64,000 bases of DNA from Lachnoclostridium sp. UBA1175. Its GTDB lineage: Bacteria > Bacillota > Clostridia > Lachnospirales > Lachnospiraceae. Below the pieces are notes generated by a model. The model saw nothing but the letters and a program-made list of their open reading frames with translations. It did not search any database and had not been told where the DNA came from. A program made the translations under genes and the position numbers. The stretch covers positions 48,782-112,781 of the forward strand of contig DBYX01000002.1 of assembly GCA_002311665.1 (NCBI GenBank). The letters are read 5' to 3'. Shown here one piece after another: positions 49,114-57,479 of this stretch (position 1 is the first letter of the stretch; every line of letters begins with the position of its first letter).

Positions 49114-50494
49114 GCCGAGGTTTAATTTTGTAACCGATACCGCTTACGATTTTCTTCTTGAATACGGATACAGTAAATTTCCGATATCTCCTTTCAAAGT
49201 TCTTGAGGACTTATCGGAATTTGTCTCTTGTATGCCGTGGTCGGAGGCAAAGAAAGCACTTAAATCATCAGACCCTTTTCATTTGATGGAAACCGGTGCC
49301 GAAGCCAGAACCATCCGCCTACGCGACACGGGAATGTATCTTATGGTCTATGATGATGTTCACTTTAACAGTGATCACCGCATTGGATGGACTATCATGC
49401 ATGAAATCGGACACATAGTTCTGGGGCATCTTACCGACTTTGAACAGACTGCATTAAACCGAGGCGGTTTAACCAAGAAGGGATATGAAGTTCTTGAAAT
49501 CGAAGCACATTATTTTGCTGCGGAAGTTATGATGCCGACCGCTCTTCTTAAATACTTTCAAGCCATTGAGATTGAGGAAATCTCTTTGCTCTTTGGTGTA
49601 TCCGAAGAAGCTGCAAGGAAGAAGTATAAGCGTGTATTTCAAGTCGACTATATGCCACGTCACTCATGCGAAGATAAGCTGATAAGGAACTTTTTTGATT
49701 TCCTTGAAAATGACTTAGACCGCACTATCTACAACAATATTTACGGAACTTGGGGCATTCCTAATAAAAACAGTTACACGAAAATCTGTAGAAAATGCCC
49801 CGAGTGTTTAACCTACATATCAGACAGGGATGCTGATTATTGTCCTTATTGCGGAGCGGAAATCGACAAAAGACCCGCCTATAAAAATATGTTTCATAGG
49901 CTTGGAGATCTGCAGAAGTTCGCAAAACTCCCCGGAGTTTCACATCCCGATTTGCTTACGAAGACGATTACTCTCCCCGGCGGAGATAAGGTTGAACGGT
50001 TACGCTTTTGCCATAACTGTTTGAATCATGAGATTGCTGACGATGCGGAATACTGCAATATTTGCGGAGAAACGCTTTACAGTACTTGTCTTAATGAAGA
50101 AACCAGGCTTGCGATAAATGAATGCTTTTGCACTTCCTGCGGAAGTGAGTCACCGATTCATAGCACTTACCTTAAAGCAGAAGGACGGCTTATGCGGATA
50201 AAAGATTGCTCAGCCTGCAAAACCTATTCGGAAGAGTGGATGCAATACCCTTACTGGGGATTTATAAAAATGAAACTCTATTCAGAACGAAGCAAGGCTA
50301 CAGATTCATTGAGGAGTGCGCTTATCTATAGCAATGCTTATATTGATGACAACGATAATGTAATTATTTATACGGACACTGCGGCAGCTGCAGTGTGCAT
50401 AAATAATGAGATAGATACGGTTCTTCAGACAATGAGCCGATACGATGAGGTTGAGCATAACTCTGCGGAGGTGTTTGTAGCGGATGATTTATAA
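49037..50494 (+). CDS. ImmA/IrrE-family metallopeptidase with zinc-ribbon tail
   Basis: The N-terminal domain carries the zinc protease motif HEIGHIVLGH (near residue 122) and a downstream EAHYFAAEVMMPT, typical of M78 peptidases that cleave the repressor. After about residue 245 come several zinc ribbons (CRKCPECLTY...CPYCG, CHNCLNHEI...CNICG, CTSCGSE, CSACK), an unusual addition that roughly doubles the protein. The true start is uncertain: the frame overlaps the repressor end, and a TTG behind GAGGTG at about 49078 is a good alternative. Confidence 0.85.
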   Translation: MRIWMISIVKLRCLLKLQRENKIPTKPRFNFVTDTAYDFLLEYGYSKFPISPFKVLEDLSEFVSCMPWSEAKKALKSSDPFHLMETGAEARTIRLRDTGMYLMVYDDVHFNSDHRIGWTIMHEIGHIVLGHLTDFEQTALNRGGLTKKGYEVLEIEAHYFAAEVMMPTALLKYFQAIEIEEISLLFGVSEEAARKKYKRVFQVDYMPRHSCEDKLIRNFFDFLENDLDRTIYNNIYGTWGIPNKNSYTKICRKCPECLTYISDRDADYCPYCGAEIDKRPAYKNMFHRLGDLQKFAKLPGVSHPDLLTKTITLPGGDKVERLRFCHNCLNHEIADDAEYCNICGETLYSTCLNEETRLAINECFCTSCGSESPIHSTYLKAEGRLMRIKDCSACKTYSEEWMQYPYWGFIKMKLYSERSKATDSLRSALIYSNAYIDDNDNVIIYTDTAAAAVCINNEIDTVLQTMSRYDEVEHNSAEVFVADDL

Positions 50495-50834
50495 TGACGG
50501 ATTTCAGATGGATGATAACCTTCGGGTAACGAAATGCCCGAAGTGCGGAAATGAGCAGTTTGATGACGATGCGGAATATTGCAGGATTTGTGGGACTCCG
50601 TTGTTTAATATTTGCGAGGGACAAGAGGAATGGGATAACTTCGGTAACGTTATAGACCGTACATATCACAGAAACTATGGTAACTCCAGGTTCTGCGAGA
50701 GATGCGGCAAACCTACCGGGTATTTCAGGTTAAAACTCCTTCGCCCATATGATGAGGTCGAGGAACAATACAAAAAGCAATACTCCGAACTCAATTCCTT
50801 GGAAGATATCGATTCGGACGATCTTCCGTTCTGA
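50484..50834 (+). CDS. Small zinc-ribbon protein
   Basis: The 116-residue protein has CPKCGNEQF...CRICG and CERCGKP motifs and an acidic tail (LEDIDSDDLPF). It overlaps the metalloprotease gene and its ribbons resemble those of that protein's tail (DDDAEYCRICG against DDAEYCNICG). It could be a partner of the protease. Function unknown. Confidence 0.7.
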   Translation: MIYNDGFQMDDNLRVTKCPKCGNEQFDDDAEYCRICGTPLFNICEGQEEWDNFGNVIDRTYHRNYGNSRFCERCGKPTGYFRLKLLRPYDEVEEQYKKQYSELNSLEDIDSDDLPF

Positions 50835-50854
50835 ACCGTAGCGAGGTGATTTGA

Positions 50855-52057
50855 ATGGCGAAAAAGAATGATGATTTCTTTGATGAGAAAAAAGATTGGT
50901 CAAAGGTCAAGGATGCGTTACTCGGTAATTATTTCAAGCCATATGTGCAGAAAATCTTACACACATACCGTCCTCTCGTTTATGTTGATTGCTTTGCGGG
51001 AAAGGGCAAATTTGCAGACGGAAATCCCGGGTCTCCCGTAATTGCTTTAGATATCATTAAAGAGTGCGAGGCGCAAACTCGTGTTGAAACATCCTCGATT
51101 GAAGCAACTTTTATTGACCTGAACTATGCCGCCGACCTCCAAGAAAACTTGAGCGGATACTCTGGCGTTTGCATCGTGTCTGGAAAATATGAGGAAAATA
51201 TTAAACGAATCCTCAAGGACAAGGATAACTGCAATGTGTTTTTATATATTGATCCTTATGGTATTAAAGCCTTGCAATGTTCTTTGTTCGATTATTTTGC
51301 AAAGCGAAACTTTAATTCGATTGAGCTATTGATAAACTTGAACTCTTTCGGATTTATTCGTGAGGCTTGTCATGCAATGGGTACCTCGTTTGACGCTCCG
51401 GATGTTTTTGAAGACCTTGTAGAATATGACCCTACAAAATTGGATGCCACAGAAAAGTCCATTAGAGAGCTAAACGAGATTGCTGGCGGTGACTACTGGC
51501 AGGCAATTATAGCAGCATATAAGAAAAAAGAAATCGATGGATATGAGGCAGAATCACAGTTTGCTGAACAGTATTGTATGAGGCTGATGGATAACTTCAG
51601 ATATGTTCTTAATATGCCTTTACGTATTAAAAGAGGTCAGCGACCGAAGTACCGTATGATCCATGCCACAAATCATACAGATGGATGTCTGCTTATGGTT
51701 GATAATATCTGCAAGCGTTGGGAGATGTGGCAGGATGTTCAGAACGAGGGACAAATGACACTCTTCCCTGAAACTTATGATAATCAGTTCCTCAGTGAAG
51801 AAACGCTTGAACGAATGGTTGTTGAGCATTTTAGTCAATGCTCGAAGTGGACATCTTTAAGCGAGGCTCTTGCCATATTCTTCGTTATGCACGGTCCTAT
51901 CTGCAAAGCAGGAGAAGCAACGAAGATCCTTTCACGTTTGGAGAAGGAGGGATGCCTTTCTGTACTAAGAAACCCTGAGAAAACAGAGAAAGGTACACCA
52001 ACAAAATTCATGACAGAAGGTAAAGGAAAAACAGTGTCAGTGAGGTGGAAAACATGA
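50855..52057 (+). CDS. tcmP: Three-Cys-motif partner protein TcmP
   Basis: The 400-residue protein has a Rossmann methyltransferase-like start (YVDCFAGKGKFADGNPGSP, residues 43-61), a motif IV-like FLYIDPYGIKAL (near 130) and LLINLNSFGFIRE. This matches TcmP, a family named for its neighbour with a three-Cys motif, which is present directly downstream. The fold suggests SAM-dependent modification of an unknown target. GCGAGGTG precedes the ATG. Confidence 0.88.
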   Translation: MAKKNDDFFDEKKDWSKVKDALLGNYFKPYVQKILHTYRPLVYVDCFAGKGKFADGNPGSPVIALDIIKECEAQTRVETSSIEATFIDLNYAADLQENLSGYSGVCIVSGKYEENIKRILKDKDNCNVFLYIDPYGIKALQCSLFDYFAKRNFNSIELLINLNSFGFIREACHAMGTSFDAPDVFEDLVEYDPTKLDATEKSIRELNEIAGGDYWQAIIAAYKKKEIDGYEAESQFAEQYCMRLMDNFRYVLNMPLRIKRGQRPKYRMIHATNHTDGCLLMVDNICKRWEMWQDVQNEGQMTLFPETYDNQFLSEETLERMVVEHFSQCSKWTSLSEALAIFFVMHGPICKAGEATKILSRLEKEGCLSVLRNPEKTEKGTPTKFMTEGKGKTVSVRWKT

Positions 52058-52827
52058 AAAAAATAAAAAAGTTTATCCGCCGCAAGACTATGATTTACAA
52101 AACCGGAGTCGAATACGGGGACTATACAATAAACCATGTGTTGGGATGTTCCCACGGATGTAAATATCCTTGCTATGCATACATGATGAAAAAGCGATTC
52201 GGTGATATAGCCTCCTATGAAGAATGGTGCGAACCCGCACTTGTTGAGAACACTTTGGAAATTCTTGATGATGAAATACCAAAGTTCAAAAGCAAGATTC
52301 ATATGCTTCATCTATGCTTTACAACCGATCCATTCATGTATGAATACGATGAGGTCGGTGATATGAGTTTGGCGGCAATCAAGAAATTGAATGCTGCCGG
52401 CATTCCATGTTCTGTATTGACGAAGGGTATCCTTCCGGCAGAACTTGCCAACTGCTCAAAAGAAAATGAATATGGAATAACACTTGTTTCATTAAATGAG
52501 GAATTCCGCAGGAAGATGGAACCAGGGTCAGCCACATTTGCTGATAGACTTGCAGCCCTTCGTGTACTTCACGATTCAGGATGCAAAACGTGGGTAAGTA
52601 TCGAACCATATCCTACTCCAAACATAATAGAGCAGGAACTAAATGAAATCCTCGAAGCTGTAGGATTTGTAGATAAGATAATCTTTGGCAGAACAAACTA
52701 CAGCAAGACCATTTCAGCTTATAAGGATCATCGGAAATTCTACAATGAGCAAGCGAATGTAGTCATCGAATACTGTAAGGAACACGGTAAAGACTACCAC
52801 ATCAAAGACGGAACAATAACAAAGTAA
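52054..52827 (+). CDS. Three-Cys-motif radical-SAM-like protein
   Basis: The 257-residue protein has the motif GCSHGCKYPCYAYMM (Cys32, Cys36, Cys40). This is C-x3-C-x3-C, one residue longer in the second gap than the radical SAM standard C-x3-C-x2-C, within an otherwise SPL-like GCSHGCxYCYA setting. Further radical-SAM features are HMLHLCFTTDPF, LNAAGIPCSVLTKG and WVSIEPYPTPN. Its ATG overlaps the TcmP stop (ATGA), and GAGGTGG lies upstream. The pair likely modifies or repairs a nucleic acid or protein; the target is unknown. Confidence 0.85.
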   Translation: MKKIKKFIRRKTMIYKTGVEYGDYTINHVLGCSHGCKYPCYAYMMKKRFGDIASYEEWCEPALVENTLEILDDEIPKFKSKIHMLHLCFTTDPFMYEYDEVGDMSLAAIKKLNAAGIPCSVLTKGILPAELANCSKENEYGITLVSLNEEFRRKMEPGSATFADRLAALRVLHDSGCKTWVSIEPYPTPNIIEQELNEILEAVGFVDKIIFGRTNYSKTISAYKDHRKFYNEQANVVIEYCKEHGKDYHIKDGTITK

Positions 52828-52832
52828 AGAAG

Positions 52833-52901
52833 AACTATTGCTAAGAGAAAAGACCTGCTGATAATTCAGCAGGCTGTATCTCTCTTACAAATACAATAGT
52901 T
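52833..52901. repeat. Nested hairpin before glycosylase gene
   Basis: Three nested perfect stems lie in 69 bases: AACTATTG/CAATAGTT, TAAGAGA/TCTCTTA and CCTGCTGA/TCAGCAGG. The hairpin ends immediately before GGAGAAG, the ribosome site of the gene at 52913. There is no T-run, so it is more likely a translational or RNA-stability element than a terminator. Confidence 0.55.
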
Positions 52902-52912
52902 GGAGAAGTAAC

Positions 52913-53572
52913 ATGGAACACGTGGAGACTGTAACTCTAAGCTTGGACTCACCCGAAATTGTGTACTTGTGTTCAAGAGACAAACGCCTTGCTAAAATAA
53001 TTACAACGATTGGCCCAATCACGTATACCATACGAGATGATGCCGATTCATATGCTTTCCTTGTTCATGAGATAATTGAGCAAATGCTCTCAATAAAAGC
53101 CGGACAAAGCATCTACTCTCGGTTGATTGAATTATGTGAAGGCAACATATGCCCTCAAGCCATTTCCAAATTGTCTGTTGAACAAATACGAAGCATCGGG
53201 ACCTCGGCAGCAAAGGCTGAATACATAATGAATCTCACTAACCATGTCCTTTCCGGAGAGCTTGACCTGGCTGCTTTACGGAACGAACCGGATTCTAATG
53301 TGATAAAGAAATTAACAGAAATCCGAGGAATTGGTACCTGGACGGCAAAAATGTATCTGATTTTTGTTTTAAATCGTTCAGACATTCTACCTTTTGAAGA
53401 CGGCGCATTTCTCCAGTCGTATCGATGGATGTATAAAGCTACCGACTGCAGTCCTAATGCCGTAAAGAGTAAATGTAAGAAATGGAGTCCTTATTCATCA
53501 ATAGCATCAAGATATTTGTATCGTGCGCTTGATTGGGGACTCACAAAAGAAGCGTTCCATTTGTATAAGTGA
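52913..53572 (+). CDS. AlkA-like HhH-GPD DNA glycosylase
   Basis: The 219-residue protein has a helix-hairpin-helix (LTEIRGIGTWTAKMYLIF, near residue 130-147) followed by the catalytic Asp in ILPFEDGAFLQ (near 162). An AlkA-type linking segment lies before it (AAKAEYIMNLTNHVLSGELD). Such enzymes remove alkylated bases. It is shorter than E. coli AlkA (about 280) because the N-terminal domain is small. Its place inside a restriction and TcmP island is odd for a housekeeping repair gene. Confidence 0.8.
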   Translation: MEHVETVTLSLDSPEIVYLCSRDKRLAKIITTIGPITYTIRDDADSYAFLVHEIIEQMLSIKAGQSIYSRLIELCEGNICPQAISKLSVEQIRSIGTSAAKAEYIMNLTNHVLSGELDLAALRNEPDSNVIKKLTEIRGIGTWTAKMYLIFVLNRSDILPFEDGAFLQSYRWMYKATDCSPNAVKSKCKKWSPYSSIASRYLYRALDWGLTKEAFHLYK

Positions 53573-53584
53573 AAGGAGTATAGT

Positions 53585-54688
53585 ATGGGAGCAGTAGATG
53601 AAAGAAATTCACGAATCAGTGCGTATCTTGAGCGGTTATACAATCAAGCCACCGATGAAAACTTTCAGATCGATGAATCGGAATATAAATCTGACATGGA
53701 TAAATTGTTTACAACTACGGCTTGGGGATTTCGTGAGATTCTGTTAGTAGTCGCAGTTGGCATGGAGTTGGATAACGCATTCAAGGCATCAACTGGACTG
53801 TATGATTGCAATCCTCGAGCTATTTATGAAGGCCCAATCAAAGAATTTTTAATTGCTAAGGAAATCCCTCATAGAAAATCCGGCCCGCTAAATGTAGCAA
53901 AGGCTACAGTAGGTCTTGACCATACTTGGGCGGCTCAACGCAGACCTTCTGATGTTGCGGAAAAAGTCGTTGCTTTGGTTGAATATATGGAGAATGATAC
54001 CAGCAGACAAAAGACACGTGTCACTAAAATTGCAACGTCTTTGCTTAGAAGACTCATAGCAGAGTCGAACCGAATGGAAGCATTGTCCGTTGAAATCGAA
54101 CCGTCAGCCGATCCAGACTTTCTGTACAAGCTTTGCTATGAACTTATTACTAAAGCCCCGGATTCTGGAAATACACCTCAAAAAATTGCAGCCTACCTGC
54201 TGAAAAGTTACCATTTAGCTATGGATACCGGCATCATAGTAACAGGAGAAGAAGACCGGGCTTCCGTTACAAGCACAACAAGTAAAAAGCCAGGAGATGT
54301 CAACGAAGAATCTCCCAATGGCGAAATATACAAGATATATGAAATAACCGTAAAGCCTTTTGGTATAGCAAGAATTCGTGATTCATATGATTGCGTCAGC
54401 AAGTACAATGAGGCGAATGATAGCACCTATAACGAAATAATTGTAATCTGTAGAAAAGAAGACTGCCCGGAAGAAATGGAACATAGCCCGCTCCATTCAT
54501 ATCTTGGAAGATTTGCTTATCAAGATATTATGTACTATTTCTGGGATATTTATGAATGGATTTCAGATACTTTGCAACGAATGACACCAAGTGGTAGAAT
54601 CGAGTTCTATTCAGACTTAAACAAATACATTGCGGATATTAACACTGCGGAAACAGTAAAAAGGCTTTGGCAAAAACTTCATGAGTGA
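53585..54688 (+). CDS. Probable type II restriction endonuclease (SacI-like)
   Basis: The 367-residue protein has an N-terminal helical part with AWGFREILLVVAVGMELDNAF, then IPHRKSGPLNVAKATVGLDH. A possible PD-(D/E)XK core runs around residues 235-265 (PGDVNEES, then YEITVKPFGIARIRD). From memory the first part resembles the SacI restriction enzyme family, and the size is similar. It is followed convergently by an m5C methyltransferase gene. Without an alignment the family assignment remains a best guess. Confidence 0.5.
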   Translation: MGAVDERNSRISAYLERLYNQATDENFQIDESEYKSDMDKLFTTTAWGFREILLVVAVGMELDNAFKASTGLYDCNPRAIYEGPIKEFLIAKEIPHRKSGPLNVAKATVGLDHTWAAQRRPSDVAEKVVALVEYMENDTSRQKTRVTKIATSLLRRLIAESNRMEALSVEIEPSADPDFLYKLCYELITKAPDSGNTPQKIAAYLLKSYHLAMDTGIIVTGEEDRASVTSTTSKKPGDVNEESPNGEIYKIYEITVKPFGIARIRDSYDCVSKYNEANDSTYNEIIVICRKEDCPEEMEHSPLHSYLGRFAYQDIMYYFWDIYEWISDTLQRMTPSGRIEFYSDLNKYIADINTAETVKRLWQKLHE

Positions 54689-54735
54689 TAAGAACAGGAG
54701 GCTAACATCAATGGGATGCAGCCTCCTGTTCTTCT
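54689..54735. terminator. Bidirectional terminator between nuclease and methylase genes
   Basis: AAGAACAGGAGGCT pairs perfectly with AGCCTCCTGTTCTT around a 16-base loop, with CTTTTTCT on the plus side. It lies between convergent genes. Confidence 0.8.
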
Positions 54736-54739
54736 TTTT

Positions 54740-55813
54740 CTATTTTGCTTCGCTTTCCAAATATGAAATGACGGCTTTTGCTACTACTTCAGCAAGTTTA
54801 CACGGAACGGCGTTCCCAATCTGAGTGTATATTCTGCCCTTGTTTCCTTTGAATATATAGTCATCTGGAAACGTCTGAATCTTTATTGCTTCCTTTATTG
54901 TCAGCCTTCTTAGCCGAGAAGGGGCCTCCTTAAATTCAGGTGTTATGCTCCCATCTTGAAGTCCTTTATGGTAAGCAACGACCCAGTCCTCGGAGGCATC
55001 TCCGTACAAGTAATCTTCGTCAACAAAGGGAGTCTTGTTTCCTCCCATTGAAGCAGGCAGGGTATTTGCGTATTCATCTACGTTGATAGGTCTACCTTGC
55101 CCATTGAAATACATTCCGGCATACGGCGATTTTCTCATCACCGGATTCGTAGCAAAAGTTATTTTAGCAGTACAAGTATTTGGATGCCTTTCCGTTCCCG
55201 CTTTTCCTAATGGTTTCAGCAAGTCTCTTATAAATGGCGCTTTTTGCTTCTGATCTTCAATGTAATTTCTAATATGATATTCAAAGAATGGATCGCCACA
55301 GTCTTTTACTCCCACGAAGAATACTCTTTCTCTTTTTTGTGAAACGCCATATTCGGTAGCATTTAGAATAAAAGGCATACACAAATAGCCCATTTCTCTT
55401 GCTCTGTCTAAATACTTTTTTCGGACAGGTTCCCATTTTTCGAGTACACCTAACGCCTTCACATTTTCCATAACAAACGCCTTCGGCTGAACTTTTTCAA
55501 CAACATCAAGAAATGTGAAGATTAATTTGCTTCTTTCATCGTCAGGATTCATTTTTCCTGCAACGGAGAATCCTTGACAAGGTGGTCCGCCAAACACAAA
55601 GTCTGCTCCTATATATTGACCCATTTGAGGTAACTGGTTATAGATATCATCATTAACCATATTACAGCCAGGATGGTTTGCTACATAGGTTTCTGCTGCT
55701 TCCTTCATTAGTTCATTCGCAAAAATGACCTTAATTCCAGCGCGTTCGAAACCCACATCCATACCTCCGGCACCCGTAAAAAGAGAAACCCCAGTATATT
55801 GTTTGTTACCCAT
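54740..55813 (-). CDS. DNA (cytosine-5) methyltransferase of the restriction system
   Basis: The 357-residue enzyme has motif I (VSLFTGAGGMDVGFERAG), catalytic Cys79 in FGGPPCQGFSVAGK, motif VI ENV (116-118), motif VIII (QKRERVFFVGV), a target domain, and motifs IX-X (RRLTIKEAIKIQTFPDDY, QIGNAVPCKLAE). It would protect host DNA from the neighbouring nuclease. The start at 55813 (MGNKQYTGVSLF) lies inside the end of the AbrB-like gene by eight bases. Confidence 0.9.
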   Translation of the reverse strand: MGNKQYTGVSLFTGAGGMDVGFERAGIKVIFANELMKEAAETYVANHPGCNMVNDDIYNQLPQMGQYIGADFVFGGPPCQGFSVAGKMNPDDERSKLIFTFLDVVEKVQPKAFVMENVKALGVLEKWEPVRKKYLDRAREMGYLCMPFILNATEYGVSQKRERVFFVGVKDCGDPFFEYHIRNYIEDQKQKAPFIRDLLKPLGKAGTERHPNTCTAKITFATNPVMRKSPYAGMYFNGQGRPINVDEYANTLPASMGGNKTPFVDEDYLYGDASEDWVVAYHKGLQDGSITPEFKEAPSRLRRLTIKEAIKIQTFPDDYIFKGNKGRIYTQIGNAVPCKLAEVVAKAVISYLESEAK

Positions 55814-55997
55814 TATTGCCTCCGTCTGTATTATCATGAATCTTTAATACAAGAGTTTTTTCTTCGGTATCCAGAAAAATATCAAATTTTGTAATACCTT
55901 TTTCTGCGTTTAAGTTAGATAAGATTGCTTTGGGCATTCTAATTCGCATATCTTGCTGTAGGACATATGTATCCAAGTATATCTTTTCGCTGGCCAT
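55806..55997 (-). CDS. Small AbrB/SpoVT-like protein
   Basis: The 63-residue product has the AbrB-like swapped-hairpin pattern (QQDMRIRMPKAILSNLNAEK, GITKFDIFLDTEEKTLVLKI). GGAGGA precedes the ATG. It overlaps the methyltransferase gene start, so it is made first and could act as a controller or antitoxin for the restriction operon, in place of the usual C protein. This role is inferred. Confidence 0.65.
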   Translation of the reverse strand: MASEKIYLDTYVLQQDMRIRMPKAILSNLNAEKGITKFDIFLDTEEKTLVLKIHDNTDGGNNG

Positions 55998-56107
55998 GAT
56001 TCTCCTCCAAACTGAATTTAGTCTAATTATAGCACAATATCAGACTAAATTCAAGACTGACCTATGCTTTTCTTCATTATAGGTTATTTGCTGTACAAAA
56101 AACGGAC

Positions 56108-56345
56108 AAAGCAAACGATAACCCCATAAAGCAAACCTTTACTCAAAAAGCAAACGATATACCCACAAAGCAAACCTATACTTTTACGGCAGTCCGCTGC
56201 GACCTCCGAAAACAAGAAAAACCCGTCCCGGAAAACACTCCAGGGCGGGTTGCTTTATGCCTTGAAAGTCTGAAAATCCCTTGAAATCAAGGGATTTTTG
56301 CAAAGAAAAAAGGTAGTAGACTTTCTATCAAAATCTACTACCTTA
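56108..56345. repeat. Right copy of the imperfect flanking repeat, with iterons
   Basis: AAAGCAAAC occurs four times at 19-20 base spacing (56108, 56128, 56147, 56167). Two hairpins followed by minus-strand T-runs come next, at about 56217-56258 and 56307-56345. The second directly follows the tRNA-Ser 3' end and would terminate it. The order of items equals that at 9598-9800. Confidence 0.7.
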
Positions 56346-56350
56346 TTTGA

Positions 56351-56439
56351 CGGAGAAGGAGGGATTTGAACCCTCGCACCGCTATTAACGGCCTGCACCC
56401 TTTCCAGGGGTGTCCCTTCAGCCTCTTGGGTACTTCTCC
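56351..56439 (-). tRNA. tRNA-Ser (GGA)
   Basis: A full cloverleaf can be drawn on the minus strand. The acceptor GGAGAAG pairs with CTTCTCC, the anticodon loop CTGGAAA gives GGA, and there is a long variable arm as in class II serine tRNAs and a GGTTCAAAT T-loop. CCA is not encoded. The repeat block and the mobile element begin six bases past its 3' end. Confidence 0.95.
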
Positions 56440-56524
56440 ATAATGGTGAAGCTTCGACTGCAGTCTTTTGGACAGCCGAACAACTTACTCGCTATTCAAT
56501 TCGTGTCTTCGAAGCAATACCGAT

Positions 56525-56610
56525 CGGAAAGTGTGGGATTCGAACCCACGGTTCCTTTCGGAAACACCGGTTTTCAAGACCGGCGCCATAAACCACTCGG
56601 CCAACTCTCC
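56525..56610 (-). tRNA. tRNA-Ser (TGA)
   Basis: Acceptor GGAGAGT pairs with ACTTTCC. The anticodon loop CTTGAAA gives TGA. It has a long variable arm and a GGTTCGAAT T-loop. CCA is not encoded. It lies 85 bases upstream of the other tRNA-Ser and is probably co-transcribed. Confidence 0.95.
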
Positions 56611-56651
56611 AAAGAACGCGAATACTAAAGTAACACAAGAAATCGCCCTTG

Positions 56652-57443
56652 TCAAGCATTTTTCGAGCAATCGAGTGCCTTTTCCCATTCGCGCAACAGT
56701 TTCTCAAGATACTGCGCCACACCGTCCTCATCGTTCGAGGGAGCGATGTCATCCGCGCCCGCCCGAACCGACTCAAGCGCGTTGGCGACGGCCACACCGA
56801 GGCCGCATTTGGCGATCGGCTCGATGTCGTCGAGATCGTCGCCGAAATAGATCGTGCTCTCCGTGGGGATCCCCGCGGCAGAGAGCATTTGCCGGATACC
56901 GTTCCACTTCGTCGCCGCGCTGCTCATAAACTGGATCAACTTGCGGTCCGCAACCGTATAGTACACATCGTCCGGCAGCTCGACGGCCAGTTCCTCCGGC
57001 GGGATGTCCGGATGGCTCGCGAGCAGCTTGTAGATGATCTGCGTCCGCGGCAGCTCGGCGATGCGGTCGGTGACGATGGGGCTCCAGATCGTGATGTCCG
57101 TGTTGGAGTACAGACCGCTCCCCGCCTCTGCGGAGATCACGGCCCCTTCGATGCGCGACAGCCGCTCAAGCACCGCCAGCGCACTCTCCGTGCTTATCAC
57201 ATTTTCTATCACACCGTCGGGAGTGATCGTCCTCGCTCCGTTCAGCGTCGTGACCGATGAAAATCCGAGCAGGTCTCGGTACTCCGCGATGGCCCTCTCC
57301 GGACGCGCCGTCGCAACGAAAAGTTCTGCCCCCGCGGCGCTCACGTCGCGCAGCACCCGCTGTGTATAGTCCGAGACAGTCTTGTCGGACCGGAGCAACG
57401 TCCGGTCAAGATCGACGATCACCGCCCGATATGCAAAACTCAT
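56652..57443 (-). CDS. Cof-type HAD phosphatase
   Basis: The 263-residue protein has HAD motif I DLDRTLLRSD (Asp nucleophile near residue 10), a Cof-type cap with KWNGIRQMLSAAGIP and Lys, and motif IV FGDDLDDIEPI. It removes phosphate from small sugar or cofactor phosphates; the substrate is not evident. The start is at 57443 behind GGGGGA. It lies 36 bases after tsaD. Confidence 0.88.
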   Translation of the reverse strand: MSFAYRAVIVDLDRTLLRSDKTVSDYTQRVLRDVSAAGAELFVATARPERAIAEYRDLLGFSSVTTLNGARTITPDGVIENVISTESALAVLERLSRIEGAVISAEAGSGLYSNTDITIWSPIVTDRIAELPRTQIIYKLLASHPDIPPEELAVELPDDVYYTVADRKLIQFMSSAATKWNGIRQMLSAAGIPTESTIYFGDDLDDIEPIAKCGLGVAVANALESVRAGADDIAPSNDEDGVAQYLEKLLREWEKALDCSKNA

Positions 57444-57479
57444 AGGCTTATCCCCCACTGAACTGACAATTATCTGCGC

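Noticed and set aside
56108..56175. Regular short repeats considered as a CRISPR array
   Set aside because: Units are only nine bases with 10-11 base gaps, and there are no cas genes; iterons fit better.
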